Shown: positions 35,959 to 48,424, counted from the first letter of the stretch. The stretch is 64,000 bases of DNA from Thermomucor indicae-seudaticae (GCA_000787465.1 JSYX01000132.1:1-64000); one strand, 5' to 3'. Made by a program: numbers and translations. The notes: generated by a model from the sequence alone, not told the origin.

Positions 35959-38627
35959 ATGGGCAACGACCATAAACACAAGTCTAACAAAGACTCGAAG
36001 AAGAAGTCCAAAAAGGAGCATAAAAAGCACAAAAAGTCAAAGCGGCAGAATTCAGACAGTGAACCCGAGATTGACTATTCTGATCCTTCGTTGTGGGTTG
36101 AAAAAGAGAGTGATGTACCTCCTCCAGCAACATCGGCACCAGAAGAAGAAGAAGAAAAGTCAGCGCAGCCATCTGCTGGACCAAGACATGGTTGGATGCT
36201 GAGTGATTCCTTTGACTTTGGATCTTTGGGAACAGCACGGCAACCAACTGAAGAGTCAAAACCCAAGCCTGATCCCGATGAGGTTTGCGTCTTCCCGATC
36301 CATCTCGACGATCACTGTTCTAGATGGGCTGATTTGCTTGATAGATCAAGATTAGCGAGCGCGAGTTGAATCCGCATCTCAAGAGTGGGTTACATGTCGA
36401 TCAGTATCCGGAAACCAAAACGACCATTCAGTTTGGCGATGCCGGTTCAAAGTGGAGGATGACCAAGCTGAAACGTGTAATGGAGCAGGCCGAGGAGCAA
36501 CAGCGTCCAGTAGAAGAAGTTGGTCTTGAGAGATACGGGGTAAGTTGGCTCAGGCGATGGATAAGATCAGAAGTTGCGCTAACTTATGCATGATGGCTAG
36601 TCCATGGAAAAGTTCCAGGAGGCTCTGGCGGAAAGAGAGTATCTAGACAAACAGAGAAGCAAAAGACGGCACGAAGATGGCTCCCCCCCGAAATCAAGCA
36701 GGCGGCGTTACATGTTTACGGATACTACTAGCAGCGGTGACTCGAGTGCGACGGAAGGCTTTCGACGACCGGAAGTCCGGGACGTCGACGTGGATGAATT
36801 CGGGAGAGACCTGAAGCGTCGCCGACAAGAAGAAAAGGAAGCAGAAAAACGGCTAGTGGAGGCCGCAGAGCATCCTGTGTGCAGAACAGGGACGCCTGTG
36901 GTTATTACCCAGCACGAAATGCCAAAGGCCTTCTCTGGCAATGAACATATCCCGTCCCGCGACGAATTGAACAAACTGAATGCGAAAGTATTACGGGCCA
37001 AAATGATGGGTGCACCCGATGCAGAAAAGTTGGAGCAAGAATATCAGGTACAATTGAAGTTATTTGAAGCTGCTGAAAGGGGAGTCGCGGAGGAAACGGT
37101 ACGTTATTGAAGAAGTCATCCGTGCCCTCATTGAGAGTGGGGGGGCAGAAAATAACTTTAGGGAGCTGATCTTTTTTCTGATACCATTAGTTGCAGAACG
37201 GACAGGCTGTAAAGATATTACCCACTGTTGACAGTGAAGGCAAACTGCATGATTATGCGCTTCGAACGGATACAACCGTGAGCACAGACAGGAAAGGCAA
37301 AAATAAAGAACGATTCAAGGGGACGCATGACCCTCGGACGGGCGAGCGCCTCAAGTACGGTACAACCGACGATAATCTTTCGCTCATGGATATGTTTCGA
37401 CTGGAGAAGGCAGGAAGTCGGATATCGAACGACTTGAATCTGGAGTTTGCAAATAAAATTATAACAGACAAGGCCTTTGAGGTATTATTGAGATCAAAAT
37501 GGGTGGGACAGCTACATGGATAACTCATCGTCCCCTTTTGGTTTTTTACTAGAATGATCTGGATTATATGGATGATAAAGCAGACGTGATTGCGTCAAGG
37601 AAAGGCTTGACGGAAGAGCAAAAGATGCGCTATGCTATTCGAGGTATGTCGTTGCAACAAGGTCATGGTTACCGTCACGAAAAGAAGCTGATAAATCCTG
37701 CACCCGCCTCTATATAGATTATAAACGCACTCAGGAAGCACTTGATAGATGCCGCTACTGTTATCATGACGATAAGCCGCCACAATGTTGTATGATCTCG
37801 CTAGGGACGCAGACATACTTGGCTTTGCCAAATGTCCAGGAATTGGTCCCGGGACACTGCCAAATCGTACCCTTGCAGCATCTGACTTCTACCTTAGAGT
37901 GTGATAATGACGCTTGGGACGAGATTCGCGTGAGTATGGATGGTCTCAAATAATAACCGTGATCAAGAACTGTATTATTAACACTTGAGGGACTATGTTT
38001 TCTGTAGAATTTCCAAAAATGCTTGCTTCAAATGTTTAATGAGCAGGGCTGTGGCGTTATATTTATGGAAACCGTCATGAACTTGCGGCAGCACAGACAT
38101 ACAGTCATCGAAGCGATTCCTGTACCTTATGGCGTGTATGAAGATGCTCCAGCTTATTTTAAGGTTGGAAACGTTAAACGCATATGAAAAATTCGGCCAT
38201 GCCAAACTAACTGCTCTTGAACATCAGGACGCCCTCCTTTCTGCTGACGAAGAATGGACCCAGCATAGAAAGATAATCGAGACTGACAGCCGAGGATTCC
38301 GCCATTCGATGGTCAAGGACTTGCCATACTTTCATGTATGGTTTGGATTAGACTCAGGATTTGGGCATATCATTGAAAACGAAAAGGATTTCCCACAGTG
38401 GTTCGGCAAGGTAATGCATGATACCTTGAGCTTCATTTTTCTTTCAACTGGGCTAACAACGAGCTATGCTTCATATTGTTTAGGAAGTAATTGCTGGTAT
38501 GCTTGATATTGGACCCGAGCGATGGCGGCGGCCCCAGTACCATCATATCAGTGAGAATAGACAACGCCAACAAGAGTTTTTAAAGAATTGGGAAAAGTGG
38601 GATTGGACAGCGGCATTACCCAGTTAA
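35959..38627 (+). CDS. CWF19: Spliceosome-associated CWF19-like protein (CWF19L2 type)
   Basis: A nuclear factor tied to late spliceosome and intron-lariat turnover, 695 residues. Nine exons: 35959-36282, 36345-36539, 36601-37098, 37197-37481, 37553-37643, 37718-37929, 38008-38163, 38228-38410 and 38484-38627. A Lys/Ser-rich N-terminus resembles a nuclear localisation region. The middle carries family wording (DYSDPSLWVEKES, SRDELNKLNAKVLRAKMMG, LMDMFRLEK). The C-terminus has CwfJ domains 1 and 2 (DRCRYCYHDD, CCMISLGTQTYLALP, PLQHLTSTLECD, FMETVMNLRQHRH, LPYFHVWFGLDSGFGHIIE). It follows SNF12 in tandem with 172 bp between. The donor of intron 1 (GTTTGC) and of intron 7 (GTTGGA) are non-consensus. 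Confidence 0.94.
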
Positions 38628-38629
38628 AC

Positions 38630-38635
38630 AATAAA
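38630..38635 (+). terminator. AATAAA poly(A) signal, CWF19
   Basis: AATAAA starts 3 nt after the CWF19 stop codon, implying a very short 3' UTR. Confidence 0.45.
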
Positions 38636-39576
38636 CGCGCTTCAAGTATCCTTCTTGCAGAACTCTTTTCTTTATCAGTTTATTGCATCGCTTTGCGAAT
38701 GTAATTACTTCCGGAAGAGTGCTCCTATCTTGCATTGTAGGCAGGTTGCTTGTCAGTTTCGGATTGAAACACTTCCAGACGACAGTTATATATTTGCGAA
38801 TAAACGATGGTTGAGACGGTACCTAGGACCTACCGAAACCTCCAGACAATATGTAACAGAAAGGCTACATGTTAAAAGGCATCGGTTTCAACCGACCTGA
38901 GGAGAGGGATCTGGTGCCGGCTCTCCACACGGACGTACAGTTGTCGCACACAACAACGCGCATAACTTCCGAGCCTGCCGTGTCCAGGTGATAAGAAATC
39001 GCAGAGGATTTTGGAAGTCATGTACCCGTAAATCACGTGGCGCGGGCCATCCGTTGTGATCCGCTCCTGCAAGTTCTTGGCCAGCTTTTGGCCCAAGGCG
39101 GGCAAAGTGCCCTTCGGTATTGTTGGATGGCATCGAGACCTTTCCCGAAGAAGGCTCAAGTGTCGGGCAGCCAAGGATCGATCCGATCATATCCGGTTGA
39201 CGGATAATTAGATCGATCTCCTTGTCCCGTGCGGACTACATGGTTGATGCTATGTCCCATTTGTTGTGCAGGATCGACTTTGCCTCACCCACTCCGCTCG
39301 CTGGCAGGCTTTTGCATACTGTATGTACTGCCGTTGCCCCCCGGGTTTTTGGCACGAGCAATCCAGCGTCTGTTCAATTTCCTCCACGCCGCATGGAGCC
39401 TTCCCAGCTTTACAACCAGCTTATGTTAGCCTTTATGCTGCCGTACATCTCGTTCCGGCGTATAAGCAGACAAAAAGTGGGACGCCCATGAGCATGGTGG
39501 TGGCAACAGCACGTGTCTGTAAAGATTCTGAATCTAGTGATATTTCCCTGCTTACCCAAATGGGGAATGGAAAAAA

Positions 39577-39600
39577 GTGATCGCTAGATCGAGCGATCAC
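39577..39600. repeat. Perfect hairpin, 9-bp arms
   Basis: GTGATCGCT (39577-39585) and its exact complement AGCGATCAC (39592-39600) flank a 6-nt loop. Confidence 0.6.
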
Positions 39601-39612
39601 TACGTAATTATC

Positions 39613-39636
39613 ACTACAGCAAGCGGTTACTGTAGT
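39613..39636. repeat. Perfect hairpin, 7-bp arms
   Basis: ACTACAG (39613-39619) and CTGTAGT (39630-39636) pair perfectly across a 10-nt loop, only 12 bp after the preceding hairpin. Confidence 0.55.
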
Positions 39637-40617
39637 CCGAAATAATTGTCGACTAATTCAATTCATTTGCTTCGTTATCATCACGACCATCGCGTGCAAA
39701 GTATTAGTAACAGCCCACCTTGTCTTCTATGGAAGAATTAGAAACCGTGAACCGTTCTCTACATGATTATACACAGTACAGGCGTGAATGTGGTAATCTA
39801 TCGATAACAGATGGTACATTCTGCGCTGTGGCTCGGCAACGTAGCTCAGGCGAAGCTGTGTAATTATCATCCATGGCTCTTCAATGAAAATGTCAACCCA
39901 ATCTTTATCAAGGCTTAAAAGTAATAGTCAGGTACCGCGATATTGGTTTTTATTGCAACAGTTGCATCAAAATTGTGTACGTGCTCTTCGAACTATTCAT
40001 TGGCATAACTCGTCATGCCTGTACAGTTTGTACACGCCCGTCCAGACATAGAAACAGATGCATGAAGGTGATCCGAACATACGACATGGCAATACTTACC
40101 TGATAGTCATCCACAATAGCAAGGCTGGTTACCGTGGCACAGCAAATTGGAGACCATCAAGGCCTTGACCTATTGAATTTGCGCATACATCCGTCAATTC
40201 AGGTCAAACGCGCTGTGTATCGGTGTCTATCTTCCTCAGCACAATTCTAAACTCTGGAACCATATTTTGTCGCAGTGTACGCGGATCGACTGTTGATCGC
40301 ATACGGATTTTCTGTATACGAGAAAAAAGCCCCTGAACCAGGTGAATGCGCACTTGATGTCTTTTCTCGTTCAGCAAAAGGACGCACAACACCGAATGAA
40401 GGGTACAAATAGCCGCATATATTTCGCCCTAATTTAGGGAAGTTGCGTTGTAAAGTGCATAATCCAGATCAGCAGCAGCGTGCTTGTAGCGGCAAGGGAA
40501 GAAGTCCATTCACTCTGCAGGAACATGCAGAGCAAAAGCACAACAGTCACATCTTTCCAAGTCAAGAACATCTGCAGCGAAGTTTCACAGCGCGCGATCA
40601 TCGATTTACTATTCGCC

Positions 40618-43600
40618 ATGGATTCCATAGACAGAGAGATCACCAATTACATGGTATCCTCGAGCGATGCCTCGGCTGAAGCAGTTCAGGCTGCTCGCAA
40701 TATTGCTCAAGGTCCGTTACAGGGCAGCCTTAAGTCGTTTCTTTTCGAGTTCAACTGACTGTAGCCGTTGTATTAGCCATTGATACTACTTCAGTTCAGT
40801 CGAATTTGCTCCTGCTGATCCAGTCCATGGGACAGTATTTGACAAATGAGGACGACAGCATTCGGGCGAAAGGTACAAGGGATTCGCTACTATTTATATG
40901 TGATAAACCGCAAGAAACCATAATTAAATCTATGCTTTATCTACAGCAACCGGCCTGTTATCAACAACTCTTCGTAACTGCACCTTGAGCAACATGAATG
41001 ATGCAGCGAGTAAGCTAGCCGGTTTTTCCTTCTTATTCCGCGATATGGTTTCCTAAAAAGCATCCGTGTCAATGTTAGTCTCGGTCTTGGTTGACTTCTA
41101 TTGTGACAGACTTACGGATCGTAGTTGTGTCCCTAACCTTATGGAAGGTCTGATTGCCTTGTCAGAAGCGGAAAACTTTAGTGGAACCAATGCGGTGACG
41201 GTAGCCACCAGGTGCGTGGACAAAGCCATTGGGTATGTGGAGGATCTCGGTTTCTGAGGCTGTTATTGTAGGATATTCGAAAGAGTTGATGTACAACGGT
41301 TTCCACAAGCAACACGAAATGCGGTCTTCCGTGTCTTTGAGAATTTGCTGCAAAAACATCTTTTGTGTATAGTATCTTTATCTCTATGTGCGCGTGGACT
41401 TGCGGCGACACTCATATAATATGCTTGGGTCATTATTTGTAGCGTTACGGGCGATCAACAACGAATTTGTATATGGATTCACTCAAGCGATGGACGGTGA
41501 AAAGGATCCACGAAATTTAATGTGTGCCTTCAAACTTGTTAAAGACATCATCCAGCATTTTGATATTTCCGCACACATTGAAGTAAGGCACCTAGCTGAC
41601 GTCCAACTGTCTTGCATACAGCATGTAACTTATCACGTATGTGCTCAGGATCTTTTTGAAGTGACATTTTGCTACTTTCCTATCACATTTAAACCGCCAC
41701 CGGATGATCCCTACGGAATTACAGCGGATGATCTCAAGCAAAGTTTGAGGTAAGTAATAAGAGAACAAAGCTAGAGTGGGTATGAGGTTCTCAAATTTAT
41801 GTGATGTTGGATAGACAATGCCTATCAGCCACGGGTCATTTTGCAAAGCTAGCCGTTCCGCTTATCCTAGAAAAGTTGTTGTCTACATCGGGTAGTGCAA
41901 AGGTGAGAAATACAAGTTTCGGCTTATGCATTTTAAAGATTATTTTGACACAGGATGGTAGAAAGACTCCATGGAGACTCTTGCAGCATGCGCTCCGGTC
42001 TATGGTGCTTTTGCATTTTTACCTGTCATTGACGAAATCTTTGACTCTTTAAAGGTCGAGGTAAGTTTCCTCATATTCCCACAAGTTAGCAGTCAGAGAT
42101 CCCCAACGGTAAGATGTTTGATACAATTTCTAGGTATTTCATTCTACGGATCCTGCTTTGGAAGAAGCTGCGCTTGTCGCCATACGAAGCGTTGTTGCAA
42201 CTCTGAGTGCAGCGGCAAACACACCTGCTGGCGATCCTACAGAGAAAACACTCAAGCCGCTTGTCGTGGAATGTATTGCGAACTTGAAAGAACCGGAACT
42301 GAAAAACGCTAAACCTGCCAGTCGCATACTTCGCGCGGCCTCGTCAGCGTCGGGTAAGTCAAAAGTGGCATTGAATTAGGTTATTAGGTTGCTAAATTGT
42401 TGAGTAGATTCGGCCTGTAACTCTATTGTGAATGCGGTTGTGCCACTACTGTTGCGTCAATATCGCGAGACGGAAATCGCAACTCGCCGTAAGGCGATAT
42501 TGGACGTCCTACTGGAATTTCTAGAGGCTGGTCGATCGCTTTATGGGTCTGCTGACGACGAGGATGTTGACAGTAAGTCGGTTCGTCTATCAGGTAGTAG
42601 GAGGCACGTGCTTGCCTAATGCTCTTATACTGTACTGTATAGTGGATCAAAGTGTTGTCTCTCCTTTAGTAGCCTACAAGGATCGCCTTTTCCCCATGTG
42701 TGAATCTGCGCTTTTGGAATCAAATGAATACAATGGTCTACGGCTAGCTGGTCTGAAAGGTTTGGAATTGATGGCCCTTTCGAAGGACTACCTGACCCAG
42801 GACGAGGTAAGTTCAGGCATTGACAGTGGGATTATCCGCTTCTATTCTGTCTGACTTGACTATCTACAAAAAAGCGCGGTATCGCTGTACAAGCCTTTAA
42901 CAGAATCTTGCTTGATGAAAGTGATGCCGAGTTGAGGTAATCTGACGCACACACACTGTGCAAGTTGGACATCCTAACTGACATATATATGTATATTTGC
43001 CAGATCGGCAGCCTTGGGATCCTTGAAGGCGATATCCCACATTGATAGCAAGTACTTGGTGGAGCAAACAGTTCCAGGTCTTGTCAACCACATGCCAGCA
43101 TCATCAGAGGAGAAGCCGGTTATCGGATACAAGCAACTGCTAGTCGCCATCAAAACTCTTTGCCCAGTGCAGCCATTGTTCAAGGCAGTCATGCCGCTTC
43201 TTTTGCAAAAGTTTGATGAACTTTGCACAGCTGGTAGGAAGAGCATGTCGTAATAGTTAGGTGTGTGCCTATGACCTCACAGTTGTTTCTTTCAGAGAAA
43301 TCGCCTACATATCCGTGTGCCATTCTGCAGACATTGTTGGATATTTTACACACCAAAGTGGATGAAAAACATGACGATATTTCAACATGCATTCAGGCAT
43401 TGGTGCCGCATTTAACTTCAGCCGTTATTAAAGCATCTCTGGATAACGGTGAGACGAACCGTCTGGTTCTTGACAAAGACATCATGAAAACCATTGCGTT
43501 AATTGTGATGCTTGTTGTCGAAAGCCTGGACTCCACGTAAGTCGATTACCCGAGATGCCAAAATTTCTTTTCCATCTATGCTTATGTGCTTTCCCTGTTT

Positions 43601-45183
43601 AAAGCTCTCAAAAGGAGTTCGTGGATCGGACTTTTAGACTGTTTTTGGAGGGTGATCTATCACAATTGAGTATTGCTGGGACGAATTTCCATCCATTGAC
43701 GGTTTGTAACAATATTTGTAACGTTAGTTTCTTGAGACTAAGCGTTGTCTTCATAGACTACGGCTTCCGATGCTCAAAAAATGTCAACACAGCTTTTCGC
43801 CGCTGTCGTATGCGCTTGTCGAAAGGATGTAAGTCGTAGTTTTTCTTATCCATGGCGCTATGGCTGCTGCTAACGGATCATGGATAGATCGTTTTCCCTG
43901 TGACTTCAACAGAATCTTTCCTGGACATGATAATCAAAGTTGCCCTGGAAACTAACAACGAAGTCCAACACATTTCAATGGCCCGAATAACCGGTTCCAT
44001 AATCAACAAATGGAAAGACGGTAAGTAAACCCACAGATCGATTTCTCGAAGCTAGTGACTCTAAAAAGAAAAATGGTTTTATGCAATACAGCCTCTGCGT
44101 TGTCCGCCTATGTAGAGAAACTTCGCGGCGAGCTGCAGCAGATGATCGAGCAAACAGAAAGTGGCTATAGCAACGCTTTGTCGATATACTTATGGGTAAA
44201 AAAAAAGAAGAATTTGTTGCCTAGCTTATCGTACAATACTTACGTGCATGTCATTATACAGGTTGCCAAGGCCCTGATTTTGAAGGCTAACCACCTGGGT
44301 TATGAGCTCACTAATCAGGTTATCGCCTGGTGCTCCAATCCAGCGCTTGGCAAGCAAGCTTCTGGAGGATTTGATATCTTGATTGGCGATGATAGCCTTG
44401 CATTGAACAAAGCATCTTTTGCAACGATGACGGTAAGTGGGAAGGAAGAAGGTATTGGCACCGACATTAATTGGTGCGGGCTTGAAAGGTTTTATACAAG
44501 CAACGGTTCTTCACAGAATGTCTTCCAAAGCTGATGAGCGGCTTCCGTGATGCCCCAGAAGGTACTCTAAATCAATAGCGTGCCAGACACTAGTTTACTG
44601 AACCCCGTTTTGATATAGACATCAAGCATAACTACCTTATTGCCCTGTCATACTTGTTGAGAAATGTCCCAAAGCAAATTCTTTTGGGCGAACTTCCACC
44701 GGTAAGCTTTTTGTGCTAGTAATTGTGCTGACAGTGCGTAATCGAGCTAATTTTTATGGGGACACCTCAGCTTGTACCTCTTCTTATCCAGTCATTATCG
44801 CTTCCAGACACAACACTCAGGGTGTCAACCCTCGATACTTTCCGTCTTGCCATAATGGAAGCGCCAGACGCCATCAAGCCACATGTTCGATCAATCATTC
44901 CGGCACTCATAGGCCTTTTGGAAGTCAACGACAAGAATCCAATGCAAGTTCGCATCGCGTCTCTGCGGTGTCTTGCACAGTTCCCTTCAGGCTTATCAAT
45001 CGATGTACTGCTTCCTCATATAAACTATGTGATAAAGCAGCTTGCTAGATCTCTGGATGACAAAAAGCGACTGGTGCGCAAGGAAGCCGTTGATTGTAGA
45101 GCGAAATGGTATGTGTTATAAAGAAACTATATATGGAATGTTTGGCTTACGTTTTTCCAAACAGGTATGCCATTGCGGCGTAA
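40618..45183 (+). CDS. MMS19: MMS19/MET18 homolog, cytosolic iron-sulfur assembly targeting factor
   Basis: A HEAT-repeat protein that delivers Fe-S clusters to DNA polymerases, helicases and TFIIH (XPD). I join 24 exons: 40618-40711, 40795-40872, 40947-41009, 41061-41211, 41272-41366, 41443-41582, 41649-41749, 41815-41902, 41962-42060, 42134-42353, 42408-42572, 42643-42806, 42875-42936, 43004-43233, 43296-43536, 43605-43701, 43757-43828, 43888-44020, 44092-44195, 44262-44432, 44489-44561, 44619-44701, 44771-45108 and 45165-45183. They give 1026 residues, the family length. Signature wording: LTNEDDSIRAKATG, DGEKDPRN, DLFEVTFCYFPITFKPP and the C-terminal SLDDKKRLVRKEAVDCRAKW. A further ATG in frame upstream (40480) is possible. 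The last intron is optional: reading through gives YVL and a stop instead of YAIAA. Confidence 0.95.
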
Positions 45184-45719
45184 ATGTAGTCTTTTGTATA
45201 TAGATGATTCTTTTATTGCAATAAACCCTGATGCAAAAATAAAATGAGCTACAGTACGATTTGGTCTTCCTTGAGTACGCCGCCGCTTTTATTGCCGAAT
45301 AAATCATCCGTTAAGCCATCATGGAACACGAGCAAAAATTATCAAAAAGATAATGCACATGCCAGAGCACAATGGGATTTCCGTGAACAGGGTTACAAGC
45401 GGATCTCGGCTTTTTCATCATGTTTAGTGTGAACCCGTCGCCAGATAGATCGTTGCTTATTAATCAAGTCTTATCGCAGAAAATCTGGCTGATGAAAGCA
45501 TACTGCATTTGCGACTAATGAAGACTTTTTGCAGTTATTTATTTCACAGCAAAAATGAAAGGAAAAAGAGTATCTATATACAAGAGCATGACAAGCGAAT
45601 GAAGGAGATGATCTTATATGTTCTGTAGCCGGCACAAACAAGAGGAGATACGCGCATGTGTGTGAGTGTGAGGATTGACGATTAGATATGAAAGAAGGGG
45701 TGCAATGGAAGCGGAAAGT
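45184..45719. other. Convergent 3' region between MMS19 and MET16
   Basis: About 540 bp between two convergent stop codons. Only 3' UTR-like sequence is seen, with no supported gene. Confidence 0.5.
45220..45225 (+). terminator. AATAAA poly(A) signal, MMS19
   Basis: AATAAA lies 37 nt after the MMS19 stop codon. Confidence 0.5.
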
Positions 45720-46663
45720 TTAGGATGAAGAGGTCACAGCAATAGGAGTAGCGACCGTTTGCTGCTGCTGCTGCTGCTGTTGTTGTTGCTTTTGTTGTTC
45801 TTTCTTTTTCTTGGCAGCCAAGAAGGCAGCTCGCATCTTAAAGTAATCCTTGTGCATGCCGCATTCGGTTTTCTCTTTGCCAGACCATCTGCCGGACCGT
45901 TCATCGTCTTCAGAGAGCGGTTTCTTGGTCGAGTGCCAGTCACCAATGGAGCGGTAACCCTGATCGACCAAAGCGTTGTACGGCACTTCGTTGGCACGAA
46001 TGTAAGTCCAGACTTGGGAGAAGTCCCAGTAGGCCAATGGATTCAGTTTGATAAGACCGGTGGAATCGACCTCGATGACAGGAATACTTTCGCGGTCACC
46101 CTTCTGGCTGCGGCGACGGCCGGTAATGACCGATTTGACGTTGAGTTCTTCGTATGCACGGCGTGCCGGTTCGACTTTGACGAGATAGTCGTAGCTGGCT
46201 TCGTCGACCTCCCAGAGCTGTTGGCCGTGCTCGCGTTCAAAGTCGGCCGTTGTTTCGCAGCCCTCGGGGCGATAGACATGAAGTTGGACATCGTAGGTTT
46301 CCTGGCAGCGGCGCGCAAGATCCAATGTTTCCTCAAAGTGATAGAGCGTGTCCAGAAAGATTAAGGGCACAAGATGTGGTACTTCACGGTCAATGCTGAT
46401 TTTGTTGATCATATCCAACGCAACAAGGCCTACAAGATTTTCCTCAATTATCAGCATTTCCATTATATAATGATGCCGTTGATGATGATCATTCTACCTG
46501 TCAAGCCAAAGGAAGTGGTCTGATACAGATTGGGCAAGTTGTCGATGGCCCACTCAAGGATTTCACGAGGTTGAAGAGTGCTCAAGTGTTGGTTAAGATG
46601 TTCGAGGACTTCCGGCGTCAGGTCTGCGCCTGATTGGATACGGACGTTTGTGCTAGCTGGCAT
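45720..46663 (-). CDS. MET16: Phosphoadenosine phosphosulfate (PAPS) reductase
   Basis: Reduces PAPS to sulfite and PAP using thioredoxin, in assimilatory sulfate reduction. Two exons (46498-46663, 45720-46429; intron 68 nt) encode 291 residues. The family start of the alpha-hydrolase fold is visible (FGLTGLVALDMINKI), with LIFLDTLYHFEETL, the PAPS-binding VITGRRRSQKGDRESIPVIE, LNPLAYWDFSQVWTYI and the C-terminal catalytic cysteine in ECGMHKD. The redox cysteine pattern with one Cys near the C-terminus marks a PAPS rather than an APS reductase of the plant type. Past the enzyme core lies an unusual run of about ten Gln. A TATA box lies 59 bp upstream of the start codon. It is convergent with MMS19. 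Confidence 0.96.
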
Positions 46664-47071
46664 CTTTGAAAAGTAAAAGTGTTTTTTCTCTTTGCAAGAG
46701 AAGTGGAGACGGATTTAGAGCTATTTATATGGATCGATGGCGTGCTCCCCATCTCCACTTCTTACAAAACCCTCCAAATTTGGCCCAGAAGTATTAGACC
46801 ACCGGAGATCGCTGGCCAATAGCATCGTCATGGAATGATGTTATTCGATTCTCCACGCACGCAAACTGGCGCAATAGAATTTTTTTGATTGCTGAGTATC
46901 AAAATGGGTATGGTTACAAGATCTATGCGATTACGGTTTATAAGTGGGCAAATCCATGTTCCAGGATATCGTCATAACAACGTTGCCCCTTCCAAAATGA
47001 ACATCCGTTTTGCCATGCTTCGATTGAATTTGTCATCCTGTTGCGAAGGCAAATGAAAGAAATAGAAAGAG
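46664..47071. other. Promoter region between MET16 and the next gene
   Basis: About 400 bp upstream of MET16 (minus) and of a candidate plus-strand gene. It holds the MET16 TATA box. No gene is seen. Confidence 0.45.
46722..46730 (-). promoter_or_regulatory. TATA box of MET16
   Basis: On the minus strand the sequence reads ATATAAATA, 59 bp upstream of the MET16 start codon. Confidence 0.5.
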
Positions 47072-47623
47072 ATGGATGATGACAAAGCCTCCGAGAGCTT
47101 TTCAGCACCCGCTGAAGAAGGTCTTATCGATTGGGAAGAAACTGAATTCTTTCACAGTAACTGTTTAACATGGTGAAGAATAAGCAAGCAGTGCTTGTCC
47201 AGCCCGTCACCGATCCACGGTTACAAGAACGCTATCGACGTAGAATTCAGTCGCCAGAATCATTAGCACCTAAATTGCGAGCTCGTCAGCTTCATTTGCT
47301 GACATGGGCCATTTCAATACGCAAGTTGTCGAGCAATACCAGAGATCTCAATGAGGCTTTGTTCCATTGACCCAGAGTCCTATCCATGATATTATGTAGC
47401 GTTGACAGGTTATGTGGTGCTCTTTGCTGACTTTGGACCTGAAGAGCATTGCTTTTCGCCGGCAAGTCTTCAATCTATGCCGATCGTGTAAATATGAGCA
47501 TCAGCTCACCTAACTCCTTGATCCAATCTCTAGTTACGCCGTTGGTTTAATGCCAAACGTCAGGCTTTCTGGACTTTGTCAGAACAAGAACAACGAGATC
47601 TAAGAGATCAAGGACGATTGTGA
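47072..47623 (+). CDS. Unidentified small gene, exon structure unresolved (possible pseudogene)
   Basis: Several protein-like stretches lie in order on the plus strand but I cannot join them cleanly. The first (from the ATG at 47072) reads SAPAEEGLIDWEETEFFH. A second, after a possible 32-nt intron, reads VTDPRLQERYRRRIQSPES and LRARQLHLLTWAISIRK. A third holds LKSIAFRRQ and the last, after an acceptor near 47534, reads LRRWFNAKRQAFWTLSEQEQ with a stop at 47621-47623. The join between the second and third parts shows no usable GT donor before a stop codon, so there is either a frame break or an intron I misread. Basic, helix-rich composition; family not recognised. Confidence 0.35.
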
Positions 47624-48424
47624 AATGCAATCGAACACTTCCTTGTATTACCATATCTGTGCAAATACTCTGGTTAAGACACATATAACGCCGCCATGTT
47701 CTACCCTCAGCTTCCGAGAATACATTGCTGCTAAGAACGGCACTTTTTTATCTCTCTCTCATGTGTGTGTTTGGCAAAATACGTTTACAGCTATTGGTTT
47801 CGAGTAGTACAACGTTTGATCTTGATCTTCCTTTAGTCGATTACAGCTATCTCTTAAAGGAAAGTATTATTAGAGCTTCTATTAAGCTGCCATTAAGCGA
47901 GAAGCGTAACAACACGCATTACGGGAATCAGCTGCGTAAGATTCGATTGATGTGCCTATTAATTATAGAGCTGTATTGAGTTCTAAAGCTTCAAATGATT
48001 GCACTGCAGTTTCAAGTCATCGCTTGATTGCACTCTTTAACAATATAAAAGCAAGCATAGACAATTATCCATCCATATAGGTTCCATTTTCCAGTAAGCC
48101 AATTCATTATAGAACAAAGGTATACTGAATACAAACTGTAAGTTTACAGACGAAAGGAGAAAGTTACAGCACAAGGTGAAAAATGTATAGCGGCAGAGAA
48201 AAAGGAAATAAAGGTACTGTGATGTTATATATATATGTGTGTGGATATACATCTAGCAACGAAACAAAATGACGGAATAAAGAAGGAAGGTCGAGTCAAG
48301 GAGGATAATGTGGGAAAACAGCAGCGATAGCAGTAAAATAGGCAGTAAAAGGTCGCTAGATATATACGTATCGTTATATGTAGATATGTACGGACGCGGC
48401 GTGCCTCCACGTTTTCTTGTGCAT
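47624..48424. other. Intergenic region before the PPP4R1 3' end
   Basis: About 800 bp, AT-rich, with an AT/GT microsatellite-like tract near 48225-48245. A plus-strand frame at 47725-47979 has no recognisable domain. No supported gene. Confidence 0.45.

Larger units (their letters stand above)
38628..40617. other. Gene-poor stretch between CWF19 and MMS19
   Basis: About 2 kb without a supported gene. The part at 38870-39500 is richer in G and C than its surroundings and has overlapping frames on both strands (for example a minus frame with KLAKNLQERITTDGPRHVIY), none complete or recognisable. It may be a decayed element. Two perfect hairpins follow (39577-39636). A minus-strand frame at 40204-40392 (LLNEKRHQVRIHLVQGLFSR) has an even, protein-like composition but no known domain. 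The right end holds the MMS19 promoter. Confidence 0.5.

Noticed and set aside
40204..40392. A 62-codon minus-strand frame upstream of MMS19 (RHQVRIHLVQGLFSRIQK)
   Set aside because: Its composition is protein-like, but it is short, has no domain, and I could not find further exons.
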